A stretch of DNA of 35,278 nt from DASUWK01 sp036378435 (GTDB lineage: Bacteria > Chloroflexota > Dormibacteria > Dormibacterales > Dormibacteraceae), in contig DASUWK010000039.1 in the NCBI GenBank assembly GCA_036378435.1, forward strand, positions 1 through 35,278, in the 5' to 3' direction. Shown here piece by piece: positions 1-8,423 of the stretch. Every line of letters starts with the position of its first letter. Within the stretch, counting starts at the first letter, position 1. Below the pieces are notes generated by a model, which was given only the letters and a program-made list of their open reading frames with translations, ran no database searches and was not told the DNA's origin. A program made the translations under genes and the position numbers.

Positions 1-1
1 G

Positions 2-1804
2 ACCTTCCAGACGGCGATGGACCACCAGTCGGTGGAGCAGGCGCTGCAGATCGTGCCCGCGACCCAGGTCACCTATCAGTGGAAAGGCAACACGCTGTTG
101 GTCCAGCCGGTCGCCGGTCAGCTCGCGCCCAACACCCAGTACCGCCTGACGCTCGGCTCGACTGCCACGACCAGCGCCGGCACTCAGCTGGGCAAGCCGG
201 CGACGATCGTGTTCGTCACCTCCCCGCAGCCCGCGCCGGCGCTGCCGACCCCGACGCCGACGCCCGTCGCGACCGGAGTCGCGCTCGGCCGGCTCGTCGA
301 CGTCACGCCGGCGGTCACGGTCACGCCGGCCTGGTCCCCCGACTCGGCCACGCTGTACTACGCCGACCAGAACCGCGCTCTGCAGTCGGTGCCGGCCGGC
401 GGCGGCGCGCCGGTGAGCCTGGGCGTCGAAGGCGTGCGGTCCATCGCCGTCAAGGCCGACGGCACCTCGCTGGCAGTGCAGTCCGACGGCGGTTTGATCG
501 ACGAGCTGAAGTCCGACGGCGGCGCCCTGCACACGTACGTCGTTCCCGACGCGCTCGCCCTCGGGTGGCACCAGGACCAGCTGCTGGCCGTCACGCCGAC
601 CGCGGTCATCGATGTGAAGCAGCAGAACTCCCGCGTGCACCCGCTGGCGTCGCTGAGCGCGGTGGCTCGGCAGGCGGTGTTTTCGCCGGACGGCGGCAAG
701 CTCCTCTACCTCGACACGGCCGGCACGGTCCACGAGGTCGATCTCTCCAGCGGCCATGACACCGCGTGGCAGACCTCCGCGACAGGCCTGCCCGCATGGT
801 CGGCCGACGGTGAGCACGCGGCCTTCCTCAGCAGTGCCCAGGGCCTCGAGTCCGCCGGTCCTGACGGCAGCGCTCCAGCTCAGCTGGCAGCCCTGGCGCA
901 GCTCGGCTTGACCAGCACCGCGGACGTCTCCCTGGCCTGGAGCGGGACTTCCGTCCTGGCCGGCGCGCCGAACGTCCTCAGCGGCGTCGACCTCAACCTG
1001 CGGCGCCCGGCGGAGCTGCAGCAGGCCGGGGCGGCCGCGCTCTCGGGCGCCCCCGACGGGCGCTCGGTCGCCTTCGTCCAGAACGGCTCGTTGTGGACCG
1101 GAGTGGTCGCGCGGCCGGGACTCGAGGCGCAGCTGGAGCAGCAGGCGGCGACCACCATCGCCGCTTTCATGACCGCCCGCAAGGACGGCGACGCGGCGGG
1201 TGCCGGCAAGTACCTGGACCCGGCGGGACAGCAGGCCTACGCGAAGGGCACGCTGATCTTCAACGGCACGCCGAAGCTTGACCGCTGGTTCAGCGTCTTC
1301 CTGCAGGCGCATCCCGACGGCCGGGTCACAGCGATGCTCCGACTCGTGCTGCAGGACGCGCACGGGTTGGAGGTGCAGCAGCTCGACGAGATCCTGACGC
1401 TCGTGCCCGCCCCGGGCGGCACCTCGCTGGTGGACGGCGTCCAGCAGACGCCCGCCCGGCCCGTGGACGGCGGCCCCGAGGTGCTCAGCGTCTCGATCGC
1501 CCAGGGCCAGGTGCAGATCACGTTCGACTCCGATCTCAAGGCGGACTCGATCAACGGAATGGCGCTGCTCAACGCCGCGGGCGTCGCCGTCGGAGAATCG
1601 CCTGCCTACTCCAGCCGCACGGTCACCCTGGGCTTCGGCAGCGCCAAGCCGGGCGACCTGCTCACGCTGACGATCCCAGGGGCCGTCCACGACGTAGGCG
1701 GCCGCGCGGTGGCGCAGGCCATCACGATCGACATCGTGGTTCCCGAGCCCGAGAGCCCGGCGACGAGCCCGTCTCCGAGCCCCTCGCCGAGCGCTTCACC
1801 TTAG
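2..1804 (+). CDS. Ig-like/beta-propeller secreted-type protein, 5' truncated
   Basis: The reading frame is open from the window edge, so the true start lies upstream; an ATG at 17 is only the first visible one. From the N-terminus there is an SbsA/Big_5-like Ig domain (about 75 residues, ending FVTSPQ), a Pro/Thr hinge, and a WD40/PD40-type propeller (about residues 100-380) with repeats such as PAWSPDSATLYY, VFSPDGGKLLYL and PAWSADGEHAAFL. An NTF2-like segment (FMTARKDGDAAGAGKYLDP) follows, then a second Big_5-like Ig domain (about 500-580) and a Pro/Ser tail. These are extracytoplasmic architectures, so it is probably exported or anchored at the cell surface, but any signal peptide lies outside the window. 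Substrate and role are unknown. It converges with the DUF2269 gene 15 bases away. Confidence 0.8.
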   Translation, partial: TFQTAMDHQSVEQALQIVPATQVTYQWKGNTLLVQPVAGQLAPNTQYRLTLGSTATTSAGTQLGKPATIVFVTSPQPAPALPTPTPTPVATGVALGRLVDVTPAVTVTPAWSPDSATLYYADQNRALQSVPAGGGAPVSLGVEGVRSIAVKADGTSLAVQSDGGLIDELKSDGGALHTYVVPDALALGWHQDQLLAVTPTAVIDVKQQNSRVHPLASLSAVARQAVFSPDGGKLLYLDTAGTVHEVDLSSGHDTAWQTSATGLPAWSADGEHAAFLSSAQGLESAGPDGSAPAQLAALAQLGLTSTADVSLAWSGTSVLAGAPNVLSGVDLNLRRPAELQQAGAAALSGAPDGRSVAFVQNGSLWTGVVARPGLEAQLEQQAATTIAAFMTARKDGDAAGAGKYLDPAGQQAYAKGTLIFNGTPKLDRWFSVFLQAHPDGRVTAMLRLVLQDAHGLEVQQLDEILTLVPAPGGTSLVDGVQQTPARPVDGGPEVLSVSIAQGQVQITFDSDLKADSINGMALLNAAGVAVGESPAYSSRTVTLGFGSAKPGDLLTLTIPGAVHDVGGRAVAQAITIDIVVPEPESPATSPSPSPSPSASP

Positions 1805-1819
1805 AAGCTCGCTAGTCCC

Positions 1820-2323
1820 TTACGCCCCGGGCCGGAAGATCATCAGGGCGACAATCACGATCAGGAGCAGGGTCAAGAACATCCCGCCCATCTGAACCTT
1901 GTTCCGGAGCGCCAGGAACTCAGGCGGCGGTCCGGCCGCCATTGCTCCAGGACCGGCGGCCATAGCCGGCTGCGGCGCCGGCGCGTGCTCGGTCATGTGG
2001 ATCATCTGGTGGACCCAGCCACGCTGGACGACGATCGCGAACACCATCGCGGTCACGTACACCGCCATTGCGGCGATGAACCAGAATTTGTTCACCGGCA
2101 CCGGACCGGTGACGATCATCAGCACGCCGGAGACGGGCATGGTCAGCGCGACCGGGATCACGATCTTGTCCTCGATAGCGCCCGAGACCCGCAGCGCGAA
2201 GTTCCCGTGCATCGGCTCCTTGCCGGCCATCGAGCCGATCAGCGGGAAGACGAAGTTCGGTCCGAAGGCAACGATCGCGGAGAAGATGTGCACGAACCTG
2301 AAAAAGGTGAACCAGGTGAACAA
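1820..2323 (-). CDS. DUF2269-type integral membrane protein
   Basis: A small membrane protein (167 aa) with about four hydrophobic segments: FRFVHIFSAIVAFGPNFVF, IVIPVALTMPVSGVLMIV, FWFIAAMAVYVTAMVFAIVV and FLTLLLIVIVALMIF. A Pro/Ala/Met-rich loop precedes the last one. The pattern fits the DUF2269 predicted membrane family, whose function is unknown. A strong Shine-Dalgarno AAGGAGGG (2330-2337, minus strand) decides the start. The TTG at 2329 directly abuts it, whereas the in-frame TTG at 2323 has 6-base spacing, so 2323 is preferred. It is the last gene of the long minus-strand run and starts 36 bases after the NUDIX stop. Confidence 0.75.
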   Translation of the reverse strand: MFTWFTFFRFVHIFSAIVAFGPNFVFPLIGSMAGKEPMHGNFALRVSGAIEDKIVIPVALTMPVSGVLMIVTGPVPVNKFWFIAAMAVYVTAMVFAIVVQRGWVHQMIHMTEHAPAPQPAMAAGPGAMAAGPPPEFLALRNKVQMGGMFLTLLLIVIVALMIFRPGA

Positions 2324-2359
2324 ACGCAACCCTCCTTTGAGTGGCGCCGGATTGGCGCG

Positions 2360-2917
2360 TCAGAGGATTCTGAGGGCTCGCGCAGCTCTTAGCAAGGCGA
2401 CGGCGGTCGCCGCGTGCTGGATCTTTCCGTGCACAACCTCGTCGATGGCGGCCCGGAGGTCGGCGCTGCGCAGGGTCATGTCCTGCTCGTAGGCCTCGGG
2501 GCTGCGAGGCACATCACTGAGGTCGCGGGCGAGGAAGAGATGGAAGCGCATCGCGACCGCCGCGCTGCCGCGCGCGGTGCCGAGCGGCTCCCAGGTCTGG
2601 GCGTGCAGCCCCGCTTCCTCGGCCAGTTCGCGCTGCGCGCCGGCCAGCGGGTCCTCGCCGTCCTCCAGCGTGCCGGCTGGCAGCTCCCAAGAAACCTCGT
2701 CCCAGGGATGCCGCCACTGGCTCACGAGCACCGTGGTGCCGTCCTCGCGAACCGGGACGATGACGGCGGCCGACGGCGCCTCGAGGTACGAGTAGCCACC
2801 TTCGAGGCCGTCGGGCCAGCGGGCGGTGTCGTAGCGCAATGCGAAGCGGCCCGAGCGGGCCACGATCTGACGGCCGGTCACCTCGAAGGGGCGCCCGCCG
2901 CGAGTCGGTTTCGGCAA
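2360..2917 (-). CDS. NUDIX hydrolase, ADP-ribose pyrophosphatase-like
   Basis: A hydrolase of nucleoside-diphosphate-linked compounds, 185 aa. The NUDIX box is complete: G-x5-E-x7-REL-x-EE-x-G-L, visible as GTLEDGE and then RELAEEAGL. Upstream, VLVSQWRHPWDEVSWELPAG is typical of the ADP-ribose pyrophosphatase (NudF-like) subgroup, where a P about 16 residues beyond the box helps set specificity; I cannot assign the substrate firmly. The TTG start lies 2 bases after the biotin carboxylase stop codon, which suggests translational coupling. It may act as a housecleaning enzyme for the nucleotide pathway upstream, but that is inference. Confidence 0.85.
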   Translation of the reverse strand: MPKPTRGGRPFEVTGRQIVARSGRFALRYDTARWPDGLEGGYSYLEAPSAAVIVPVREDGTTVLVSQWRHPWDEVSWELPAGTLEDGEDPLAGAQRELAEEAGLHAQTWEPLGTARGSAAVAMRFHLFLARDLSDVPRSPEAYEQDMTLRSADLRAAIDEVVHGKIQHAATAVALLRAARALRIL

Positions 2918-2919
2918 AC

Positions 2920-4380
2920 CTAGCGGCTGGCGGCGGCAGCGGCTGCGGCCGCGGCCGCGACCTGGGCCAGGTCGATCGATGAGTAGTCCATCGGGGAGGG
3001 CTGGTCCAGGTAGGCCTTCATCTCCTCCATCAGCTCCGGATGGTCCGCGATGAAGTGAGTCGTGAGCTTCCCCGCTCGGAAGTCCGGCGACTCGAGGATC
3101 GCCCGGTGATAGGGAATCGTCGTCGCCGGCCCGACCAGCACGAACTCGCGCAGCGCGCGCGAGGCGCGCGCGATCGCTTCAGCGCGGTCGGCGCCGTGGA
3201 CGATCAGCTTGGCGACCAGCGAGTCGTAGTTCGGCGGCACCTCCGAGCCGGGGCCGAAGCCTGAGTCCAGGCGGACGCCGGGGCCGCTCGGGCCCACCCA
3301 GCGCTGGATGCGCTTGGGGTTGGGGATGAACGACTTGGCCGGGTTCTCGGCGTTGATGCGCATCTCGATCGAATGGCCGTGCCAGGTGACCTCCTCCTGG
3401 CTGAACGACAGAGGCAGGCCCGCCGCCACCCGGATCTGCTCCTTGACCAAGTCGACGCCCGTGACCAGCTCTGTGATCGGGTGCTCGACCTGGAGCCGGG
3501 CGTTCACCTCGAGGAAGTAAAAGTCCCCCTCGCTGAAGATGAACTCGACGGTGCCTGCGTTGACGTAGCCGGCGGCGCGCACCGCGGCGATGGCCGCGTC
3601 GCCCATCCGCTGTCTGATCTCCGGCGTGACGGCGGGGGAGGGAGTCTCCTCCATGATCTTTTGGTGCCGCCGCTGGATCGAGCACTCGCGCTCGCCGAGG
3701 TGGACGGCGCCGCCGTGGCTGTCGCAGATCACCTGGATCTCGATGTGGCGCGGGTTCTTGACGTACTTCTCGACGTAGACGGTCGGGTCGCCGAAGGCCG
3801 ACCGGGCGGCGTTCGAGCTCGACTGGATCGCCGAGACCAGGTCCGACTCCGCCTCGACGACCTTCATGCCGATGCCGCCGCCGCCACCGGACGGCTTGAC
3901 GATCACCGGCAGGCCGATGCCCTTGGCGATCTCCACCGCGCGGTCGAGATCTTCGATGGCGTCGCTGCCGGGCGTCACGGGTACGCCGTGGCTCTTCGCG
4001 AGCTCGCGGGCCTCCAGCTTCGAGCCCATGGCGCGCATCGCGCCCGCCGGTGGCCCGATGAAGGCGATGCCGGCCTCCTCGCAGGCCTCCGGAAACTCAG
4101 GCCGCTCGGACAGGAAGCCGTAGCCGGGATGGATGGCCTCGGCGCCGGCGTCGCGCGCGACGGCCATGATCCGCTCGAGGTTGAGGTACGACTCGGTCGG
4201 CGGCGAGGCGCCGATGTGGTGCGCCTCGCCGGCGTAGCGCGCATGGATGGCGTCTTTGTCGGCGTCCGAGTACACCGCGATCGTGTGGATGCCGAGCTCG
4301 TGGCAGGCGCGCATCACGCGCACCGCGATCTCGCCGCGGTTCGCGACCAGGATCTTCTTCGGGAGTCCGCGCATGGCCAC
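2920..4380 (-). CDS. accC: Biotin carboxylase subunit (AccC/PycA type)
   Basis: ATP-dependent carboxylation of biotin on a carrier protein. At 486 aa the length fits a stand-alone biotin carboxylase. The N-terminal domain has KILVANRGEIAVRVMRAC and HPGYGFLSE; the ATP-grasp domain has the glycine-rich loop KPSGGGGGIGMK, GERECSIQRRHQK and FLEVNARLQVEHPITE. The C-terminal domain contains MRINAENP and LDSG. The start is GTG 4380 with an in-frame ATG at 4374, 2 bases after the carboxyltransferase stop, so the two subunits are surely co-translated. Together they most resemble a two-subunit pyruvate carboxylase (PycA + PycB); the carboxylase half could also serve an acyl-CoA carboxylase elsewhere in the genome. 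An unusual C-terminal tail of about ten alanines follows IDLAQV. Confidence 0.93.
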   Translation of the reverse strand: MAMRGLPKKILVANRGEIAVRVMRACHELGIHTIAVYSDADKDAIHARYAGEAHHIGASPPTESYLNLERIMAVARDAGAEAIHPGYGFLSERPEFPEACEEAGIAFIGPPAGAMRAMGSKLEARELAKSHGVPVTPGSDAIEDLDRAVEIAKGIGLPVIVKPSGGGGGIGMKVVEAESDLVSAIQSSSNAARSAFGDPTVYVEKYVKNPRHIEIQVICDSHGGAVHLGERECSIQRRHQKIMEETPSPAVTPEIRQRMGDAAIAAVRAAGYVNAGTVEFIFSEGDFYFLEVNARLQVEHPITELVTGVDLVKEQIRVAAGLPLSFSQEEVTWHGHSIEMRINAENPAKSFIPNPKRIQRWVGPSGPGVRLDSGFGPGSEVPPNYDSLVAKLIVHGADRAEAIARASRALREFVLVGPATTIPYHRAILESPDFRAGKLTTHFIADHPELMEEMKAYLDQPSPMDYSSIDLAQVAAAAAAAAAASR

Positions 4381-4382
4381 GC

Positions 4383-6218
4383 CTATGCGACCGACACCAG
4401 GGCTTGGTTGGGGCTGACGACCTCGCCTTCCTTGACGTAGATCGCCTTCACCGAGCCGGCGACCGAAGTCGTGATGTCGTTCTGCATCTTCATCGCCTCG
4501 AGCACCGCGACCACATCCCCCAGCTTGACCTCGTCGCCCACGTTGACCGGGATCTTCACGATCAGCCCTTGCATCGGCGCGGTGATCGCGCCCGCGGCCG
4601 GCGCCGGGCCGCCTCCCTCGGCCGCGTTGGGGCCCGCGGCCGGCCGCGGGCCGGCGACGCCGGCGCCGCCTCCGCTCACGCGGACCTTGAACACCTGGCC
4701 CTCAACCTCGACCTCGAACTCGGAGACTCGAGGGTCCTCCCCACTCGCTGGGGAGGTGACCGCGTCAGCGGTCGGAGGGGCTTCGGGCTCCCCTCCGCCC
4801 TCGCTGCGCTCGGGCACCTCCCCGTCAGGCGGGGAGGAGGCTTCGGCCTTCGGGGCGCGCTTGCCCGCATCCAGGGCCGCGGCGTGCTCCGGGAACAGCA
4901 GCTGGATCAGCACGCGGTCGTCGCTGACCTCGCCGCCGCGCTTCTTGACGCGCGCCCGGGCCTGTTCGACCATCGGCTCCAGCAGGTCGGCCGGTCGCAG
5001 CGTGATCGGCTCCTCGCGGCCGAGCACCAGGCGGCGAACCTCCGGGTCCGCGGGCACGGGCGGCCGGCCGTACAGGCCCTGGAGGTAGTCCTTCAGCTCC
5101 TGGGTCACGGTCGCGTAGCGACTCCCGCCGATCACGTTGTAGACCGCCTGGCTGGCGACGATGCCGCGGATCGGAGACACCAGCGGCGGCCAGCCGAGCT
5201 CCTCGCGCACGCGCCCGATCTCGGCCAGCACCTCGCCCAGCCGCGAGCTCGCCCCATTGGAGTCGAGCTGCGCGTAGACGTCCTGCAGCATGAGCCCGGG
5301 CACCTGGAAGCGGAGGATGTCCGCGTCGACGCGGTCCGCGACGGGGCTCAGGTCCTCTCGGTGCCGCTCCTTCACCTCCTGCAGCCTCTCGCGCGCCGCC
5401 GTCAGCAGCTCGAGGTCGATGCCGGTGTCGTAGTCACCGCCGTGCAGGGCGGCGACGACGCTCTCGGTCGCCGGCTGCGATGCGCCCCAGGCGAGCGGGG
5501 AGAGCGCGGTGTCGACCGCAGCGGCTCCGGCCTCGATGCCGGCCATGTACGCCATCGGCGCCATGCCGCTCGAGCAGTGCGAATGGACGATGACCGGCAG
5601 CTTCACCGTGTCGACGAGGGCGGTGACAAGCTCCCACGTCGCCTGCGGGCTGAGGAGGCCGGAGGTGTCCTTGATGACCACCTCGTCGACGCCCTGCTGG
5701 GCCAGGCCCTTGGCGAGCGAGCACCAGAGCTGCAGGTCGTGGGCCGGGCTGATGGCGTAGCAGAGGGCGCCCTGGACCCGCCGGCCGGCCTTTTTCGCCG
5801 CGGCGATCGCGACCTCCATGTTGCGCAGGTCGTTCAGGGGGTCGAAGAAGCGGAAGACGTCGACGCCGAGCTCCGCTGCGTGGCTGATGAAGAGCTGGAC
5901 GACGTCGTCCGGGAAGTTGTGGTGGGCGACCAGGTTTTGGCCCCGCACCAGCGCCTGGATCGGCGTCTTGGGCGTTGCCTCGTTGAGGCGGCGAAGGTAC
6001 TCCCAGGGGTCGGAGCCGTCCGCCAGGTGCGTCTCGAACGTTGCCCCGCCGAAAGCCTCCATCGCGTGGAAGCCGACGCCGTCCATGAGGGCGGCGATGG
6101 GGACGATCTCCTCGGTATCCAGACGCCCGCCGAGCAGGGTCTGGTTGCCGTCTCGGAACGTGGTGTCGGTCAGACCCAGGCGAGGAGCCTTGGGCTGCCG
6201 GCGCGGGGCGGCGCTCAC
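4383..6218 (-). CDS. pycB: Carboxyltransferase + biotin carrier (pyruvate carboxylase subunit B / OadA type)
   Basis: Transfers carboxyl from carboxybiotin to an oxo-acid acceptor, most likely pyruvate to oxaloacetate (611 aa). The TIM-barrel carboxyltransferase spans about residues 12-300, with LTDTTFRDGNQ, FRFFDPLNDLRNM, the active-site lysine in IKDTSGLL (K183), and HSHCSSGMAPM, the metal-binding HxH segment of the OadA/transcarboxylase-5S group. A conserved PYC/OADA domain follows (about 300-440). A low-complexity linker leads to the C-terminal biotinyl domain, with the biotinylated lysine in EAMKMQN (K577). The HCSSGMA form and the SPLAWGASQPATES segment favour OadA/PycB. Residues about 461-495 of the linker are encoded by a 104-bp palindromic element, listed separately. 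No membrane OadB/OadG partner is present, so a sodium-pumping decarboxylase is unlikely. Confidence 0.9.
   Translation of the reverse strand: MSAAPRRQPKAPRLGLTDTTFRDGNQTLLGGRLDTEEIVPIAALMDGVGFHAMEAFGGATFETHLADGSDPWEYLRRLNEATPKTPIQALVRGQNLVAHHNFPDDVVQLFISHAAELGVDVFRFFDPLNDLRNMEVAIAAAKKAGRRVQGALCYAISPAHDLQLWCSLAKGLAQQGVDEVVIKDTSGLLSPQATWELVTALVDTVKLPVIVHSHCSSGMAPMAYMAGIEAGAAAVDTALSPLAWGASQPATESVVAALHGGDYDTGIDLELLTAARERLQEVKERHREDLSPVADRVDADILRFQVPGLMLQDVYAQLDSNGASSRLGEVLAEIGRVREELGWPPLVSPIRGIVASQAVYNVIGGSRYATVTQELKDYLQGLYGRPPVPADPEVRRLVLGREEPITLRPADLLEPMVEQARARVKKRGGEVSDDRVLIQLLFPEHAAALDAGKRAPKAEASSPPDGEVPERSEGGGEPEAPPTADAVTSPASGEDPRVSEFEVEVEGQVFKVRVSGGGAGVAGPRPAAGPNAAEGGGPAPAAGAITAPMQGLIVKIPVNVGDEVKLGDVVAVLEAMKMQNDITTSVAGSVKAIYVKEGEVVSPNQALVSVA
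4735..4838. repeat. 104-bp palindromic element inside pycB coding sequence
   Basis: A long imperfect inverted repeat with matched arm blocks. TCCTCCCC (4735-4742) pairs with GGGGAGGA (4831-4838), GGGGAGGTG (4750-4758) with CACCTCCCC (4815-4823), and CGGAGGGG (4773-4780) with CCCCTCCG (4790-4797). The centre is CTTCGGGCT. Sub-hairpins occur within the left arm, for example ACCGC-GTCA-GCGGT. It is read through in frame by pycB as part of a Pro/Gly/Glu-rich linker (SSPPDGEV and following). A half-length relative lies at 29957-30004. Confidence 0.85.
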
Positions 6219-6219
6219 C

Positions 6220-6678
6220 CTATCTCTGGGCTAGGGCTGCCCGCTTCTCGCGGTGGGTGCCGGCGACCGTGCCGTCCTGCAGCCCGAGGATGCGGGCCGC
6301 GAACCAGGCTGCATTCTTGGCGCCCGCTGCGCCGATCGCCATCGTGGCGACGGGGATGCCCGCCGGCATCTGGACGATCGAGTAGAGCGAGTCCACGCCA
6401 CCGAGGTGCTGGGTGGGCACCGGGACGCCGATGACGGGCAGGTCCGTCCAGGCTGCGACCACGCCCGGCAGGTGGGCTGCGCCGCCGGCGGCCGCGATCA
6501 CGACGCGCAGCCCGCGCTCGCGGGCCGACGACGCCCACTCCATCACCCCTTGCGGGTCGCGATGCGCCGAGCAGACCTTGACCTCCGGCTCGAGGCCGAG
6601 CTGGCGCAGCTGCTCGACACAAGCCTCCATGAGCGGCAGGTCGGATTTCGAGCCGAGGATGATGCCGACTTCGGCCAC
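6220..6678 (-). CDS. purE: N5-carboxyaminoimidazole ribonucleotide mutase PurE
   Basis: Converts N5-CAIR to CAIR in purine biosynthesis. At 152 aa it is the usual length of the bacterial class I enzyme. It shows the phosphate-binding GSKSD (9-13), the catalytic histidine in SAHR (H39; the next residues are DP where TP is usual), AGGAAHLPG and the conserved MPAGIPVATMAI. The start is GTG at 6678, preceded by a GGGGG Shine-Dalgarno (about 6683-6687). It sits 21 bases downstream of purD, and pycB starts 1 base after its stop. The ATP-dependent partner purK is not in the window. Class II, PurK-independent behaviour cannot be excluded by eye. Confidence 0.93.
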   Translation of the reverse strand: MAEVGIILGSKSDLPLMEACVEQLRQLGLEPEVKVCSAHRDPQGVMEWASSARERGLRVVIAAAGGAAHLPGVVAAWTDLPVIGVPVPTQHLGGVDSLYSIVQMPAGIPVATMAIGAAGAKNAAWFAARILGLQDGTVAGTHREKRAALAQR

Positions 6679-6699
6679 AGCGCCCCCTATGCGTGCGGG

Positions 6700-7968
6700 T
6701 TAGTGGACGGCTTCCTGGGCGATGTCGCTTCGGAAGTAAGCCCCTGGAAATCGTACCCGCACGGCTCCCGAGAGCGCGACGAGGCGGGCCTCGTCCGCGG
6801 AATCGCCCAGCCCGACGGCGGTCAGCACACGCCCGCCGGCGGTGACCAGCCCGTCGTGCGGCGTGAACTTGGTGCCGGCGTGGAAGATCATGACGCCGGC
6901 CGGCAGGCTGGTCAGGCCGACGATGGGCAGGCCGGTCTCATACGTGCCGGGATAGCCGCCGGACGCGACGACGATGCCCACCGCGCAGCGGGGGTCCCAC
7001 TCGAGCGCCGCCTTCTCGTCGAGCTCGCCGCGGGCGCAGCCGAGCATCACCTCGACGAGGTCGGACCGCAGCCTCGGCAGGACGACCTGGGCTTCCGGGT
7101 CACCGAAGCGCGCGTTGAACTCGAGGCAGCGCGGGCCCGCATCGGTGAGCATCAGGCCGGCGTAGAGCACCCCTTGATAGGGGTGACCGTCCTCCGCGAG
7201 CTGACGGACGGCGGGCTCGAGCACCGTGCGGACGACCTCGTCCACCAGCTCTTGCGATACGCCCGCCGGAGGCGAATAGGCCCCCATGCCGCCCGTGTTC
7301 GGCCCCTCGTCGCCCTCCCGGGCGCGCTTGAAGTCGCGCGCCGGCGCCAGCGAAACGACGCGAGCTCCGTCCGTCATGGCGAAGACGCTGAGCTCCGGCC
7401 CGTCGAGCAGCTCTTCGACGACCACTGTGCTGCCGGAGGCGCCGAAGCGACGCTCCAGCAGCATCGCGTCGACAGCCGCCTCGGCCTCCTCGTGCGAGTG
7501 GCAGATCAGCACGCCTTTGCCCAGCGCGAGCCCGTCTGCCTTGACGGCCACCCGGCCGGCATGCTCGGCAGCCCAGCGTTTGGCGGGCTCTGGTTCGCTG
7601 AAGACCTCGAAGGCCGCGGTCGGGATGCCCGCGCGCCGCATGACGTCCTTCGCGTAGGCCTTACTGGACTCGATGCGCCCCGCGGCGCGGGTCGGACCGA
7701 AGACCGGAATGCCGGCGTCGCGCAGCGCGTCGCCGATGCCCGCGGCCACGGACGCGTCCGGGCCGAGGACGACGAGCCCGAGCTTCTCCTTGCCGGCGAA
7801 CTTGACGATGCCAGGGACGTCGTCGGCCTGGATCGCGATGTTGCGGCCCAAGCCCCCCGTGCCACCGTTGCCGGGCGCGACGTACACGCGCTCGACCAGC
7901 GGGGACTGCATGCACTTCCAGGCCAGGACGTGCTCGCGGGCGCCGGATCCGACGACGAGGACCTTCAT
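6700..7968 (-). CDS. purD: Phosphoribosylamine-glycine ligase PurD
   Basis: ATP-dependent ligation of glycine to phosphoribosylamine, second step of purine biosynthesis. At 422 aa it is of standard length. It starts KVLVVGSGAREH, then VYVAPGNGGT and VVLGPDASVAAG. The ATP-grasp core includes SSKAYAKDVMRRAGIPTA, VVVEELLDGPELSVFAM and NTGGMGAYSP, and the metal-binding end ARFGDPEAQVVLPRL is intact. The ATG start at 7968 overlaps the upstream GNAT stop as ATGA, a sign of translational coupling. Confidence 0.95.
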   Translation of the reverse strand: MKVLVVGSGAREHVLAWKCMQSPLVERVYVAPGNGGTGGLGRNIAIQADDVPGIVKFAGKEKLGLVVLGPDASVAAGIGDALRDAGIPVFGPTRAAGRIESSKAYAKDVMRRAGIPTAAFEVFSEPEPAKRWAAEHAGRVAVKADGLALGKGVLICHSHEEAEAAVDAMLLERRFGASGSTVVVEELLDGPELSVFAMTDGARVVSLAPARDFKRAREGDEGPNTGGMGAYSPPAGVSQELVDEVVRTVLEPAVRQLAEDGHPYQGVLYAGLMLTDAGPRCLEFNARFGDPEAQVVLPRLRSDLVEVMLGCARGELDEKAALEWDPRCAVGIVVASGGYPGTYETGLPIVGLTSLPAGVMIFHAGTKFTPHDGLVTAGGRVLTAVGLGDSADEARLVALSGAVRVRFPGAYFRSDIAQEAVH

Positions 7969-8423
7969 GGCCGTGGAGTCAGTTTGAAGACCAGCTCCAG
8001 GCCGTCTTCCTCGTCCTCCTGGGTACCCACCTGGACGAAGCCGAGCGTCCCGACGACCGCCAGCGACGGCGCGTTCTCCGGGCTCACGCTGGCGAAGACC
8101 TCCTCAACGCCCTGGGCGAAGGCCCAGTTGCAAAGCTCCCGCGCGGCCTCCGTCGCGAAGCCGCGACCCCGAAACGGTTCGAAAACGGTGTAGCCGATCT
8201 CGGCGCGGCCGATCACCTCGGGCGGGCCGTGGAACCCGCAGTGGCCGGCGATCTCGCCCGTCGTGCGCAGCCGCATGAGCCGTGTCACCCACTCGGCGCG
8301 TTCGGGGTGCCTGCGCATCCGCTCGAGCAGCACATCGGGGATGCCGTAATCCGTGTCGCTGGCGGGATCGACCGAGACCAACTGGAGACGCTCGGTCTCG
8401 ATCGAAGCCGGAGCTACTCCCAC
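7965..8423 (-). CDS. GNAT N-acetyltransferase, RimJ/RimL-like
   Basis: A 152-aa acyl-CoA-dependent acetyltransferase. It shows the opening IETERLQLVSVDP, the beta-strand AEIGYTVFEPF and the acetyl-CoA pyrophosphate loop RGRGFATEAARELCNWAF (the R/Q-x-x-G-x-G/A motif). It ends with the NAPSLAVVGTLGFVQVG segment typical of RimJ/RimL-type enzymes that act on protein N-termini or small molecules. The GTG start lies within the last codons of guaA (10-base overlap) and the stop overlaps purD by 4 bases. It is thus embedded in the purine operon, but nothing ties its substrate to purines. Confidence 0.82.
   Translation of the reverse strand: MGVAPASIETERLQLVSVDPASDTDYGIPDVLLERMRRHPERAEWVTRLMRLRTTGEIAGHCGFHGPPEVIGRAEIGYTVFEPFRGRGFATEAARELCNWAFAQGVEEVFASVSPENAPSLAVVGTLGFVQVGTQEDEEDGLELVFKLTPRP

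Noticed and set aside
3100..3200. GC-rich alternating CGCG tract considered as a structural signal
   Set aside because: It lies within the conserved biotin carboxylase coding sequence and is explained by codon use.
4404..6434. Long open frame (676 codons) antisense to pycB
   Set aside because: Asp/Arg/Leu-rich composition typical of GC-rich antisense frames; the opposite strand encodes a clearly conserved carboxyltransferase.
6253..8193. Long plus-strand open frame (646 codons) across purE and purD
   Set aside because: Antisense shadow of two well-conserved purine genes; no motif of its own.
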